From the NCBI RefSeq assembly GCF_001870225.1, contig NZ_CP017675.1, positions 2,936,106 to 2,979,010 of the forward strand: DNA of 42,905 nt, written 5' to 3'. This DNA is from Gloeomargarita lithophora Alchichica-D10. GTDB taxonomy: Bacteria > Cyanobacteriota > Cyanobacteriia > Gloeomargaritales > Gloeomargaritaceae. Both the position numbers and the translations under genes were made by a program. The notes beneath the pieces were generated by a model. It saw only the letters and a list, made by a program, of their open reading frames with translations, did not search any database and was not told the origin of the DNA. Of this stretch, positions 25,566-34,495 are shown one piece after another; the stretch's first letter is position 1; each line of letters starts with the position of its first letter.

Positions 25566-26549
25566 TTAATTAAACTCCTCTGGCCAGAGTCCTTTTTGTT
25601 GCAACCAGGTCTGATTAAATAAACGGGATTGGTAGCGGGCGCCCCCATCACAGAGAATAGTAACAATGGTATGTCCTGCCCCCAGTTGTTGTGCTAACTG
25701 CACCGCCGCCGCCACATTAATCCCCGTAGAACTCCCCAGAAATAATCCCTCTTTTTTGAGTAAATGATAAACCATTTTAACACAGGCTAAATCCGTAATT
25801 TGTAGGGCATCATCCAGCGGCACTTGCTCCAAATTGCCCGTAATTCGGGAGTTGCCAATACCTTCGGTGATGGAACTACCTGCGCTTTTTAATTCCCCGG
25901 TTTTCACATAACTAAAATAGGCACTTCCCAGTGGATCAGCTACGACACAATAAATCTGGGGATTTTGCTCTTTCAAGTACAAAGAAACCCCCGCAAACGT
26001 GCCGCCAGTGCCAATTGCCGCTACCCAGGCATTGATTTTCCCCGCCGTTTGTTGCCAGATTTCTGGTCCAGTGGTGGTGTAATGCGCCTGACGGTTGGCC
26101 AAATTATCAAATTGATTTGCCCAAATCGCATTATCCATTTCTTGAGCCAAGCGAGCCGAAACTTTGATATAGTTATTTGGGTCACGGTAGGGCACGGCAG
26201 GAACCAATTTGACTTCTGCGCCCAGCAATCTCAACAAATCAATTTTTTCCTGGGATTGGGTGTCGGGAATCACAATTAAACAACGATAGCCGCGGGCATT
26301 GCAAATGTGAGCTAAACCAATCCCCGTGTTCCCCGCCGTACCCTCAACGACCGTGCCGCCGGGTCGCAATAACCCCCGTTGTTCCGCATCCCGAATGATG
26401 GACAAGGCCGCCCGATCCTTGACCGAGCCGCCCGGATTGAGAAATTCCGCTTTGCCCAAAATTTCACAGCCCGTCTCGTCACTCAAAGCATTCAAGCGGA
26501 TCAAAGGGGTCTGGCCAATGGTTTCAACAAATCCGTTGCGGATGTCCAT
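25566..26549 (-). CDS. cysK: Cysteine synthase A-like PLP enzyme
   Basis: A 327-residue fold-type II PLP enzyme that makes cysteine from O-acetylserine and sulfide. The PLP lysine lies in NPGGSVKDRAALSI (about residue 44); the phosphate loop is GTGGTFAG and the substrate loop is EGTAGNTGIGLAH, with TAGN in place of the common TSGN, a variant I recall in one cyanobacterial cysteine synthase clade. The start is MDIRNGFVETIGQTPL (ATG 26549); the longer frame to 26681 has a non-homologous Gly-rich start. Confidence 0.93.
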   Translation of the reverse strand: MDIRNGFVETIGQTPLIRLNALSDETGCEILGKAEFLNPGGSVKDRAALSIIRDAEQRGLLRPGGTVVEGTAGNTGIGLAHICNARGYRCLIVIPDTQSQEKIDLLRLLGAEVKLVPAVPYRDPNNYIKVSARLAQEMDNAIWANQFDNLANRQAHYTTTGPEIWQQTAGKINAWVAAIGTGGTFAGVSLYLKEQNPQIYCVVADPLGSAYFSYVKTGELKSAGSSITEGIGNSRITGNLEQVPLDDALQITDLACVKMVYHLLKKEGLFLGSSTGINVAAAVQLAQQLGAGHTIVTILCDGGARYQSRLFNQTWLQQKGLWPEEFN

Positions 26550-26643
26550 ACCGTGTATCTGTGTATTTACACTTAGATTTGCCCATTTTAGAGCCACTGG
26601 CAGAAATGATACACTAAAAAATATCATCTCACCCCCAACTCCC

Positions 26644-26913
26644 GTGTCTGCCCCAGAACCATTACCGAATGAGCCGGACAAAGAAGGGTTTATTTATGCC
26701 CGTTCCACCTATCGGGGAGAGTTTACCCCGGAAAAGCTGATTTTCAATGCCAATTTGCAGGAATTTGCCCAAAGAATTGGGATTATTTGCGGTCTGGAAA
26801 CTGGCGGCAAAATCACTAGCGAAGAAGCCTACAGTGAAGTCAAAAAGTTGTGGAAATCCCTCAAGGGAAGTTGGAAAAACTTGGGGTTTCATGAGGAACA
26901 GGATAATTTCTAA
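26644..26913 (+). CDS. DUF7219-like cyanobacterial small protein
   Basis: An 89-residue protein in a plus-strand frame open from 26326. The conserved segment is GFIYARSTYRGEFTPEKLIFNANLQEFAQRIGIICGLETGGKI, then SEEAYSEVKKLWKSLKGS. I recall this as a cyanobacteria-restricted family (DUF7219). The most likely start is GTG 26644; no strong ribosome site is seen. It is divergent from cysK, with about 94 bases between their starts, so both promoters must lie there. Confidence 0.72.
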   Translation: MSAPEPLPNEPDKEGFIYARSTYRGEFTPEKLIFNANLQEFAQRIGIICGLETGGKITSEEAYSEVKKLWKSLKGSWKNLGFHEEQDNF

Positions 26914-26931
26914 TTTTAGAATGATGTGGTG

Positions 26932-27516
26932 ATGGATGTAATCCCCCTCGACCGGGATATTTTATGGATTCCGGGGGTATTTGATCCTGCCATTTGTCAA
27001 CATATTATTGAAATTGTCAATTCTCGAGAACTCTTGGCGGCGGGTATTTTGTTAGATACGGTGGATACTCAAATCCGCTCCAGCGATATTCTTAACTTAG
27101 GCGGGGTACAACCATTGCTTAAGTCCACCAATGAACTTCTGGTGACCTGTCTATTGCCGGTGCAAAAACTGCTCCACCGTTACTATGGCATTGGGTTTTA
27201 TGATATGGAATCTATCTCCATTTTGCGTTATCAACCGGGGCAATTTTATCAACGCCATGTGGATAATGTTCTCCTCAGCAGTCGGCGGGCGGAAGTGGCG
27301 CAGGGGATTCCGACCCGTGACTTAGGAATTGTGGGTTATTTGAATGGGGATTTTACCGGCGGGGAAACCTATTTTGACCGGCAGAATGTAACGGTTAAGC
27401 CTGAACCGGGGGCGGTGGTGGTCTTTCCCGCCTATTACACCCATCCCCACCAATCCCTGCCGGTGCAATCGGGGGTAAAATACGCCCTGACCACTTGGCT
27501 GTTCCATCGTCACTAG
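26932..27516 (+). CDS. 2-oxoglutarate/Fe(II)-dependent prolyl-hydroxylase-like oxygenase
   Basis: A 194-residue protein. The double-stranded beta-helix core carries the iron triad: H109-x-D111 in QFYQRHVDN and H173 in YTHPHQSLP, with K183 in GVKYALTTW as the 2-oxoglutarate anchor. It also has GGETYFDR and PGAVVVFPAYY. It resembles P4Hc-type oxygenases; the substrate is unknown. ATG 26932 chosen (GTGs at 26926 and 26929 precede it). Immediately after the DUF7219-like gene. Confidence 0.88.
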   Translation: MDVIPLDRDILWIPGVFDPAICQHIIEIVNSRELLAAGILLDTVDTQIRSSDILNLGGVQPLLKSTNELLVTCLLPVQKLLHRYYGIGFYDMESISILRYQPGQFYQRHVDNVLLSSRRAEVAQGIPTRDLGIVGYLNGDFTGGETYFDRQNVTVKPEPGAVVVFPAYYTHPHQSLPVQSGVKYALTTWLFHRH

Positions 27517-27634
27517 GTCATCGTTTATCCTGGGGACACAAGATATTAATTTGGGAACCCGAACGATATGGCAATGAATTGGGAAGATGGCTATGTGACC
27601 GAAATTCCCTATACTCAAGGTTTTTATCATCACT

Positions 27635-27853
27635 TAAGGACACCTCTATAGCAATCCTAATTGGGTATGGCTACGTCACGCTATCGCTAACGCTATGAGA
27701 ATAGCGGTCGCAGGGGGGCACCCCCCGTACTTGGTTCTTCTGAATATCTGTTCGCTAAATGGCTTTGCCACACAAGCTATCGAGTGGGATTGCTATATTT
27801 ATTTGTAATAGCAGAAAGTTATCTCGCTGGAATCCCGGTATTACTGAGAACCA
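27635..27853. mobile_element. Family E element (copy E2) carrying a nested family A element
   Basis: The left end TAAGGACACCTCTA is at 27635-27648, interrupted by element A5. The E sequence then resumes as TATTTATTTG ... ATCTCGCTGGAAT ... GAGAACCA, matching E1 at 17099. The right half past about 27853 is diverged or lost. The intergenic stretch 27517-27993 holds only this composite and no gene. Confidence 0.6.
27649..27795. mobile_element. MITE-like element, family A (copy A5), nested in E2
   Basis: 147 bp with ends TAGCAATCC / GGATTGCTA and flanking TA at 27647-27648 and 27796-27797. Removing it plus one TA restores the E sequence CACCTCTATTTATTTG, which aligns to ATCTCTATCTATTTG in E1. Confidence 0.82.
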
Positions 27854-27993
27854 TACACCGCAGGTGCTTTTGGTACGGGGGCGGTGCCCTTGGGTATTGC
27901 TTGCGGAAATGGCATCACGGCTGATGCTCCTCCCAGAGCCAAGGGGTTACGGTTCGGTTAGAATATAGATCGCATTTTTAATCATTTTGCCCT

Positions 27994-28332
27994 ATGAGTA
28001 TTGTCACCCTGGTGGAAGCGATTTGGCTATTTAGTGCAGTGGCGTTGGTGATTTTGATCCTACTGCACAGTCCCAAGGGGGATGGAATTGCGGCCATCGG
28101 CGGTCAGGCGCAGTTGTTCAGCAGTACCCGCAGTGCCGAAACTACCCTCAATCGGGTCACCTGGAGTTTGGCAGTGGTGTTTATGAGTGCCACGGTGGTA
28201 CTGTCCGCAGGCTGGCTCCCTGGCAGTACAATCAATACTCCGGCTCCCGCCCCGGTTACGTCACCCCAGGCGGCTCCCATCCCCTCAGAGTTACCGCTTG
28301 TCCCGACTGAGCCGACACCTGCAACGCCGTAG
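27994..28332 (+). CDS. secG: Protein translocase subunit SecG
   Basis: A 112-residue SecG with two membrane helices (about 6-24 and 53-73) and the signature LLHSPKGDGIAAIGG plus a FSSTRSAETTLNRVT loop. Acts with SecYE in protein export. The C-terminal tail is longer and Pro/Thr-rich (about 78-112). Its last 77 bases overlap the 3' end of the convergent bvdR gene, so the tail may have grown by read-through into antisense DNA. Confidence 0.94.
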   Translation: MSIVTLVEAIWLFSAVALVILILLHSPKGDGIAAIGGQAQLFSSTRSAETTLNRVTWSLAVVFMSATVVLSAGWLPGSTINTPAPAPVTSPQAAPIPSELPLVPTEPTPATP

Positions 28333-29257
28333 CTACCCGCAGGGCTTCTAGGCTTTGTTCAACCGGGAGATAAAGGGGTTGTCCCTGGAGGAGATGATTC
28401 AGCACATTGTCCATATCTTGATGGAACAATCCCCGGCGACTGGCTAAGGTTAAGGGTTGCTGTTGGTGGGGGGTGATCCATGCGCCCTGATCGCCATTGA
28501 AAATTACGCCGCCTTGGGTGCCATACAAACTAAAATGCCGTTGATTTTCCCAAATATGTTCCCCTTTACCATAGGTGAGTTCGACCAACGTTCCTTGGGT
28601 GAAATGCAACTGGGCACTCGCGTAACAACTGCGGTAATAGCCTTTGTTTATTCCATCCATTAACCCATCCATTTGAAAGATGCAAAAGACCCGCTCTACT
28701 GCGCCGAGCAAATCCAGCAAACGGCTCACCCGAGCCAATCCGGCGATAAAGGGAAAACCAAATAAATCCCGATGATAAGTCCATTTTTGGGGGGCGGGAT
28801 GCTGGGCAACTAAATTCACCGAACGCCCGGATTGAATTTTACCCAATTTTGGTAAAACTTCCCGTAGTACCTGATGAATGGGACTCAGCAATTCGATATG
28901 TTCCACGTGGAGAAATAACCCCTTTTGGCGGGCAAAATTTACCAAATCCTTAGCCTCGGCATAATCTAACGATAGGGGATATTCCACCACCACCCCTTTG
29001 CCCTGCGCTAAAGCCTGGGTTGCCACCTCCCCATGCCAAGTATTAACCCCAGCAATGATCACCACCTCGACATCGGGATGGGCAATCACTTCCCGCCAAT
29101 CCCCACAGGCCACCGCTGGATAAGTGCTGGTCAATTGCTGTACCTTTGCCCAGGTGTGTCCCGCCACCGCCACCAACCGCCCCCGCTGATCCTGCGCCAG
29201 AAATTCCGCCCTGCGGGTGGCCGCAAAACCGGTGCCAATGAGGCCAAATCCCACCAT
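28256..29257 (-). CDS. bvdR: Biliverdin reductase (Gfo/Idh/MocA family)
   Basis: A 333-residue NAD(P)-binding protein. Rossmann motif GFGLIGTGFAATRRAEFLA; then EYPLSLDYAEAKDLV, FLHVEHIELLSPIHQVLRE, PAPQKWTYHRDLFGFPF, YGKGEHIWENQRHFSLYG and RRGLFHQDMD. These match cyanobacterial BvdR (as in Synechocystis slr1784, from memory), which reduces biliverdin to bilirubin and affects phycobilisome pigments. The start is ATG 29257, 2 bases after the wecA-like stop; the frame opening at 29389 has a Gly-rich start inside that gene. Confidence 0.88.
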   Translation of the reverse strand: MVGFGLIGTGFAATRRAEFLAQDQRGRLVAVAGHTWAKVQQLTSTYPAVACGDWREVIAHPDVEVVIIAGVNTWHGEVATQALAQGKGVVVEYPLSLDYAEAKDLVNFARQKGLFLHVEHIELLSPIHQVLREVLPKLGKIQSGRSVNLVAQHPAPQKWTYHRDLFGFPFIAGLARVSRLLDLLGAVERVFCIFQMDGLMDGINKGYYRSCYASAQLHFTQGTLVELTYGKGEHIWENQRHFSLYGTQGGVIFNGDQGAWITPHQQQPLTLASRRGLFHQDMDNVLNHLLQGQPLYLPVEQSLEALRVATALQVSAQSGQAVTLRGWEPPGVT

Positions 29258-29259
29258 GG

Positions 29260-30318
29260 TCAAGAACCCCGCCGGGACATCCGTTGCCACACCCCCCAGC
29301 CCACCCCCCCCAGCAGGAGCGTCGCAATGGCCGCATACACCGGTGCCCCCGGAAACCGCGCCAGTACCAGAGCCACACTCCCCGCCCACAGGGTCAGGGT
29401 ATAAATTACCGCCACCGTCCCCCGCTGGGAAAGCCCGGCTTGCAATAACCGATGGTGCAAATGGCGTTTATCCGGGAAAAAAGGGGACTTACCCCGGCGC
29501 AGGCGGTCAATCACCACCAAAGTCATGTCCAGCAAAGGTACAGCCAAAATAATGTAGGGCAAAATCACCGCCACCGTCGTCACCCGCTTCACCATGCCAA
29601 TTGTGCCAATGGCCGCCAGGGTAAACCCCATGAAATAAGCACCCCCATCCCCCATAAAAATCTGCGCCGGGTTGAAGTTGTAGCGCAAAAAACCCAAACA
29701 CGCCCCCGCCAAGGCCGCCGCCACCAACGCCGCAGCCGGTTGCCCCATAAACTGACTGACAATCAGCAGCACCACCGCAGCAATTCCCGACACCCCGGCG
29801 GCCAGACCATCCACCCCATCCACCATATTGATGGCATTGGTCATCCCCACCAGCCAAATTAAGGTTAACGGCAAGCTCAACACCCCCAAGGGCACCAACC
29901 CCACCCCCGGTATGGTGACAAAATCAATGCTCACCCCGGCGGCCCACACCGCCCCCGCCACCGCCATCTGCATCGCCAAACGCGACCAGGGGGATAGGGA
30001 AAAAAAATCATCCGCCAGCCCAATCAAGAAAAAGCACATTCCCCCCAGGGTTGTCGCCCAAATCTGGGCATCCGCCGCCGCTTTTAAGGGGTTACCCGCC
30101 GCATCCACAAAACCCCCCGCCCACCAGACCACCAACAGCGCCACCAAATAGCCCGCAAAGATAGACACGCCGCCAATGCGGACAATCGGTTGCCGGTGAA
30201 TTTTCCGCTCATCGGGCACATCCACCTGCCCCCCCTGCAAACCCCAAGACCTGACGATGGGGGTCGTCCACAGCACCACCCCGGTGGCAAGTAAAAAGGC
30301 CAGCAGGTGAAAGGGCAT
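29260..30318 (-). CDS. wecA: WecA/TagO-type undecaprenyl-phosphate sugar-1-phosphate transferase
   Basis: A 352-residue polytopic membrane enzyme (about 10-11 helices) that loads a UDP-sugar, usually GlcNAc, onto undecaprenyl phosphate. Motifs: PDERKIHRQP, GLADDFFSLSPWSRL (Asp pair), NAINMVDGVDGLAAG, MGDGGAYFMG and PDKRHLHHRL. WecA-like rather than MraY by the HLHHRL box. The start is ATG 30318, 4 bases after the glyA stop; bvdR follows after 2 bases, giving a tight glyA-wecA-bvdR operon. Confidence 0.9.
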   Translation of the reverse strand: MPFHLLAFLLATGVVLWTTPIVRSWGLQGGQVDVPDERKIHRQPIVRIGGVSIFAGYLVALLVVWWAGGFVDAAGNPLKAAADAQIWATTLGGMCFFLIGLADDFFSLSPWSRLAMQMAVAGAVWAAGVSIDFVTIPGVGLVPLGVLSLPLTLIWLVGMTNAINMVDGVDGLAAGVSGIAAVVLLIVSQFMGQPAAALVAAALAGACLGFLRYNFNPAQIFMGDGGAYFMGFTLAAIGTIGMVKRVTTVAVILPYIILAVPLLDMTLVVIDRLRRGKSPFFPDKRHLHHRLLQAGLSQRGTVAVIYTLTLWAGSVALVLARFPGAPVYAAIATLLLGGVGWGVWQRMSRRGS

Positions 30319-30322
30319 CCGT

Positions 30323-31585
30323 CTAAACCGGCAGGGGCTCCCGTTGTGGCAAATGGCGATACAGGGGGAATGCCCCACACAACTGGGCTACCCGTTGCCG
30401 CCCCGAATTATCCTGCGGGTGGTAGAGCCGGTCAGCAATAATCTGCGCCACCTGGGTAAACTCCGCCTCCCGAAAACCCCGGGTGGTCATGGCGGGTGTG
30501 CCCAAACGGATGCCACTGGTGACAAAGGGGGATTGGGGGTCAAAGGGAATCGTATTTTTATTCACCGTGACGTTGATCTCCCCCAGCAGGGCATCGGCGG
30601 CTTTCCCCGTCAAACCCGCTGGCCGCACATCCACCAACACCAGATGATTTTCCGTCCCGCCGCTGATGATGGCAAAACCCCGCTCCTGCAATGCCTCGGC
30701 TAACACCTGGGCATTACCCACCACCTGCTGAATGTAGGTGCCAAAATCCGGGCGCAGGGCTTCCCCAAAGGCCACCGCCTTGGCGGCAATCACGTGCTCC
30801 AACGGCCCCCCCTGCAAACCGGGAAACACCGCCTTATCCAGTTTTTTCCCCAACTCCGGGTCATTGCTCAAAATCAATCCCCCCCTGGGTCCCCGCAGGG
30901 TTTTGTGGGTCGTGGTCGTCACCACATGGCAATGGGGAATCGGGCTGGGATGGGCACCCGCAGCCACCAATCCGGCAATATGCGCCATATCCGCCAGCAC
31001 ATAGGCTCCCACCTCATCGGCAATTTCTCGGAAGCGGGCAAAATCAATCGGGCGAGGATAAGCCGAATAACCGCAGATAATGAGCTTAGGCCGGTGTTGC
31101 CGTGCCAAATCCCGAATCTGGTCGTAGTCCAACCGGTGGGTTTCCGGGTGTACCCCGTAATGCACCGCCCGGAACCACAGCCCCGACAGATTCACCGGCG
31201 ACCCGTGGGTAAGATGCCCCCCGTGGCTCAAATCCATGCTGAGAATCGTATCCCCCGGCGACAGCAGCGCCAAAAACACCGCCTGATTCGCCTGCGCCCC
31301 GGAGTGGGGTTGCACGTTGGCGTGTTGGGCTTGAAATAATTCCTTCGCCCGGTCAATCGCCAACTGCTCAATGGCATCAATCACCCCACAGCCACCGTAG
31401 TAGCGTTTCCCCGGCAGACCCTCGGCGTATTTATTCGTCAATACCGAACCCTGGGCCGCCATCACCGCCGGGGAAGCAAAATTCTCACTGGCAATCAGTT
31501 CCAAATGTTGCCGCTGCCGTTGCAATTCCTGGGCAAGCAAGTCCGCAATCATGCCATCGGTTGCCGCCAACTGAGCCATCGTCAT
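30323..31585 (-). CDS. glyA: Serine hydroxymethyltransferase
   Basis: A 420-residue PLP enzyme interconverting serine and glycine with tetrahydrofolate. Seen: [51 protein letters not shown], the PLP-lysine motif [14 protein letters not shown], and [19 protein letters not shown] 31585 follows an AAGGTGA ribosome site; the TTG at 31606 is less likely. Confidence 0.97.
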   Translation of the reverse strand: MTMAQLAATDGMIADLLAQELQRQRQHLELIASENFASPAVMAAQGSVLTNKYAEGLPGKRYYGGCGVIDAIEQLAIDRAKELFQAQHANVQPHSGAQANQAVFLALLSPGDTILSMDLSHGGHLTHGSPVNLSGLWFRAVHYGVHPETHRLDYDQIRDLARQHRPKLIICGYSAYPRPIDFARFREIADEVGAYVLADMAHIAGLVAAGAHPSPIPHCHVVTTTTHKTLRGPRGGLILSNDPELGKKLDKAVFPGLQGGPLEHVIAAKAVAFGEALRPDFGTYIQQVVGNAQVLAEALQERGFAIISGGTENHLVLVDVRPAGLTGKAADALLGEINVTVNKNTIPFDPQSPFVTSGIRLGTPAMTTRGFREAEFTQVAQIIADRLYHPQDNSGRQRVAQLCGAFPLYRHLPQREPLPV

Positions 31586-31700
31586 ATCCGTCACCTTTTC
31601 CCCCAACCGCAGGTTTCACGTTACACTGGAAGATGGGCAAATTAACCCACGCCCCTGTCTATCATAGCCTGATTCCCTAGTCGGTTTGCGGAGAACATCA

Positions 31701-31943
31701 ATGGTAGAAACCCTGGCCTTAACGACTGACAATGTAGAGCAAGTCCTGGACGAAATGCGCCCCTACCTGATCGCCGACGGGGGCAACGTGGAACTGGTGG
31801 AAATTGACGGCCCAGTGGTGCGCCTGCGGTTGCAGGGAGCCTGTGGTTCCTGCCCCAGTTCGACCATGACCCTGCGGATGGGGATCGAGCGCCGTCTGCG
31901 GGAATTTATCCCGGAAATTGCCGAGGTAGAACAGGTTTTTTAA
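31701..31943 (+). CDS. Nfu/CnfU-type iron-sulfur scaffold protein
   Basis: An 80-residue single NifU C-terminal domain: [26 protein letters not shown], then the cluster-binding CGSCPSS and [15 protein letters not shown]. It carries [4Fe-4S] or [2Fe-2S] clusters to apoproteins such as photosystem I, as for cyanobacterial NfuA/CnfU. ATG 31701 has GGAG at 31690-31693. Divergent from glyA. Confidence 0.93.
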   Translation: MVETLALTTDNVEQVLDEMRPYLIADGGNVELVEIDGPVVRLRLQGACGSCPSSTMTLRMGIERRLREFIPEIAEVEQVF

Positions 31944-32201
31944 GCTTTTTTGATCCCCATGAGGGTCAATCTCGCAAAAAATTAACCCCAGTGCCCATGA
32001 TTGGGGTACCTTGGAATGATTTGGGAATTGCCATCGTAATCCCAACCTAGCTGTGCATAGGAATTGGCGAGGTGCTACATCCTTCATTTTCTAAAATATC
32101 TTTTACTAAATGCTTACGCCATGCAAACTATCTGCTACTCTTTCCATAGCTTTTGGAACCTTAGTAATTCCATCACATTAAAACTAACTTAGTTACTTAA
32201 T

Positions 32202-32839
32202 ATGGCACAGCCCAGACCCAAACTTACTGCTTTGAAGCAATACTTAAACCAACTTTCTAAAGAAGAACTGATTAGTGACATATCAGAATTTTTTCAAAAA
32301 TTTGATATGGTTAAAGACTACTACCAAATCAAACTTTATTCTGAAGAGATTGACCAAGTGAGGGAGAAATATAAAAAGATTATTGAAAATGAATTTTTCC
32401 CAGGCCGAGGTTTTGGGAAAGCACGAATTTCAGTTGCCAAAAAAGCAGTCAATGACTATCAAAAAATCGCTGAAGCTCCCATTGGCGTAGCAGATATTAT
32501 GCTTTTTTATGTAGAGCAAGGTGTAAAATTTACTGATATAGCTAAGTAGGGTAAGGTTGTCGCCTCAAGATACTGGGGAACCAATGCGGGGCTGCGCCCT
32601 GCGACCCATATTATGTCAACCTTTGCGTGTTTAGCTATACCTATGGTGATATTAATGAGGCTTTTTACTCCAGTATGGAGGGTATGTATGGAAAAGCAGT
32701 GGCATGGATTGTTAAATATGGAATACAAGAAATTTTTAAGGCACGTTGTGAGAAAATTGTGAGCGATACAGCGGACATGGGTTGGGGCTTTCATGATGTC
32801 CTTGCTGATATATTTAGTTCTGCATTCGCTCATCGGTAA
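32202..32839 (+). pseudogene. DUF6155 family gene split by a family B element
   Basis: The first part encodes MAQPRPKLTALKQYLNQLSK to VEQGVKFTD, then enters element B2 and stops at 32547-32549. The second part resumes in another frame (from 32642) as YGDINEAFYSSMEGMYGKAV to CEKIVSDTADMGWGFHDVLAD. Deleting the 99-bp element plus one TA (101 bases) restores one 178-codon frame reading KFTDTYGDINEAFY across the joint, matching the family as I remember it (usually about 170-180 residues). Composition is AT-richer than the neighbours, suggesting acquisition. Confidence 0.88.
32539..32637. mobile_element. MITE-like element, family B (copy B2), inside the DUF6155 gene
   Basis: 99 bp with ends TAGCTAAG / TTTAGCTA and TA at 32537-32538 and 32638-32639. 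It is the reverse complement match of B1 (3750-3851). The core GGGAACCAATGCGGGGCTGCGCCCTGCGACC is present. Confidence 0.9.
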
Positions 32840-32925
32840 CGCTACGACCAACCAAACCCTTTGAGGGCAATATACCTGTGCGAATTGTATTCAGTTAGCT
32901 ATGGAGTTAGGGAAATATCTTTCCT

Positions 32926-34317
32926 TTAAGACTCCACTTCTACCGGCTCAAAATGTAACCCCGGTGCCAATTCCCCCAGCACCACCGCATCGGGCACCAC
33001 CGCAGGCGGTAAATGAACTCCGGGGGTACTACTGGCCGTGTGTTCCGGGAGCCAATTTAACAAGGGAAGCGGCAGGAGCGTACTCAGGTTGGTAATCGTC
33101 ACCAACAACCAGAGCCGGTCGAAGTGGGTTTCCGTAATGCCTAGAACATGGGTCAGCAACGCCCCCAACTCATGCGCCACCCCCCCGGCCAGATTCAGCA
33201 CCGACATTAACAAGGCAAACAAAGTCGCTTCAATCCCCGCTGGGCAGAGGCGGGCGGCCAACACCAGCACCGGCATAAAGGCCAATTCCCCCATCACCGT
33301 CAAAATCGCACTATCCCCCAAGCTAAACCAACGGTCGGGAATCCCCAACAGGCGATTGGTGTGGGTGACCAACAGCAAACTGGTTAAACCCAAGCCACTC
33401 GACAGCAGGGTTGTCCAGAGCAACATCCGGCGGATCGGCACCTCCCGCAGATAGCGCTGAAACACCCACACCCCCACCAAAGCGGCCACACTGGTCACCA
33501 GGCGCACCCGCCCCAAAAATTCCGGGGGAAATTGCAACTCATTGGTGACAAAAAAGAAAAAAGCCGTATCCGAGTTGGGGGTCGCCTGCCAAAGGAATAA
33601 AAACAGCGTTGGCAATAAAATCGCCCGTTGCTTCATGGCCTGCCACACCTGTTGCACCTGGGTCACCACCCCCGCCGCCGTGATTTGGGTTTCCTGCACC
33701 CAAAATGCCCCCAAACTCACCAGCATCGGGAACAACGCCGTAATCCCAAACACCGCCCGGGTGCCCAAATGTTGTAGCAATGCCCCGCTAAAATAGGCCG
33801 TCACCAAGCCCCCCACCGCACTCGTCCCCCAGCAAAGCGATTGCAAAGAACCCGTCTGGCTCTGGGTTGCTCCCCGCACCCGCTCCACCACCAGGGAATC
33901 CGCAATCACATCCCCCATCGCCGTCGCCAAAGAAGCTAAAGTAATCGCCGTCACCGCCTGCCAGGGCTTCTGCACCCAAACCGCTAACAACCCCCAGGCC
34001 ACCGCCCCCAGGATGCCCGAAAGGATTAGATAAGAACGCCGCCGGTAACCCCACAGGGGCAGGCCATCGGCAATCAAGCCAAACAGGGGTTTGACCATCC
34101 AGGGTAGGGCAGCAATCCCGGTCAAAGCCGCCACCGTCGCCGGGGATAAGCCCAATTCATCCTTGAGGAAAAAACTCACCGCCAAGCGGGCAAGACCAAT
34201 CACCCCCTGGACAAAATACACCAACAAAATACCCAGCAGTTCCGGGGTCGGCTCCCAACCCAGAAACAATCTGCGCTGTACCCAAGCCCGCCACGGGGGA
34301 GAAATCATTACCTGCAT
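32926..34317 (-). CDS. Folate-biopterin transporter family membrane protein
   Basis: A 463-residue MFS-type carrier with about 12 helices. Motifs of the FBT family are visible: WMVKPLFGLIADGLPLWGYRRRSYL, ATAMGDVIADSLVVERVR, QSLCWGTSAVGG and the late EATLFALLMSVLNLAGG. The cyanobacterial relative (slr0642 type) transports folates. The ATG at 34317 has a strong AGGAGG site. The C-terminal 35 residues are Pro/Val/Glu-rich and cytoplasmic. Confidence 0.88.
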   Translation of the reverse strand: MQVMISPPWRAWVQRRLFLGWEPTPELLGILLVYFVQGVIGLARLAVSFFLKDELGLSPATVAALTGIAALPWMVKPLFGLIADGLPLWGYRRRSYLILSGILGAVAWGLLAVWVQKPWQAVTAITLASLATAMGDVIADSLVVERVRGATQSQTGSLQSLCWGTSAVGGLVTAYFSGALLQHLGTRAVFGITALFPMLVSLGAFWVQETQITAAGVVTQVQQVWQAMKQRAILLPTLFLFLWQATPNSDTAFFFFVTNELQFPPEFLGRVRLVTSVAALVGVWVFQRYLREVPIRRMLLWTTLLSSGLGLTSLLLVTHTNRLLGIPDRWFSLGDSAILTVMGELAFMPVLVLAARLCPAGIEATLFALLMSVLNLAGGVAHELGALLTHVLGITETHFDRLWLLVTITNLSTLLPLPLLNWLPEHTASSTPGVHLPPAVVPDAVVLGELAPGLHFEPVEVES

Positions 34318-34495
34318 AGCACCTCCTCAGGGGCAGACCGGAAACACACCGATATTACAAATTTTTTCAATTCTAGGCGTTTTGACGAATTTTGCCGGGT
34401 GCGGATACCCACCTCCATGTCTCAAAAAAAGAAAAAAACCGGCCACAGGACAACCCATGACCGCACTTCACCTCACATCTTTTCAGGGAGTGATA

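Noticed and set aside
30794-31339. Plus-strand 181-residue frame
   Set aside because: Antisense to glyA, whose motifs are complete.
32507-32851. Minus-strand 114-residue frame across element B2
   Set aside because: Antisense to the DUF6155 gene and formed partly by the element; no domain.
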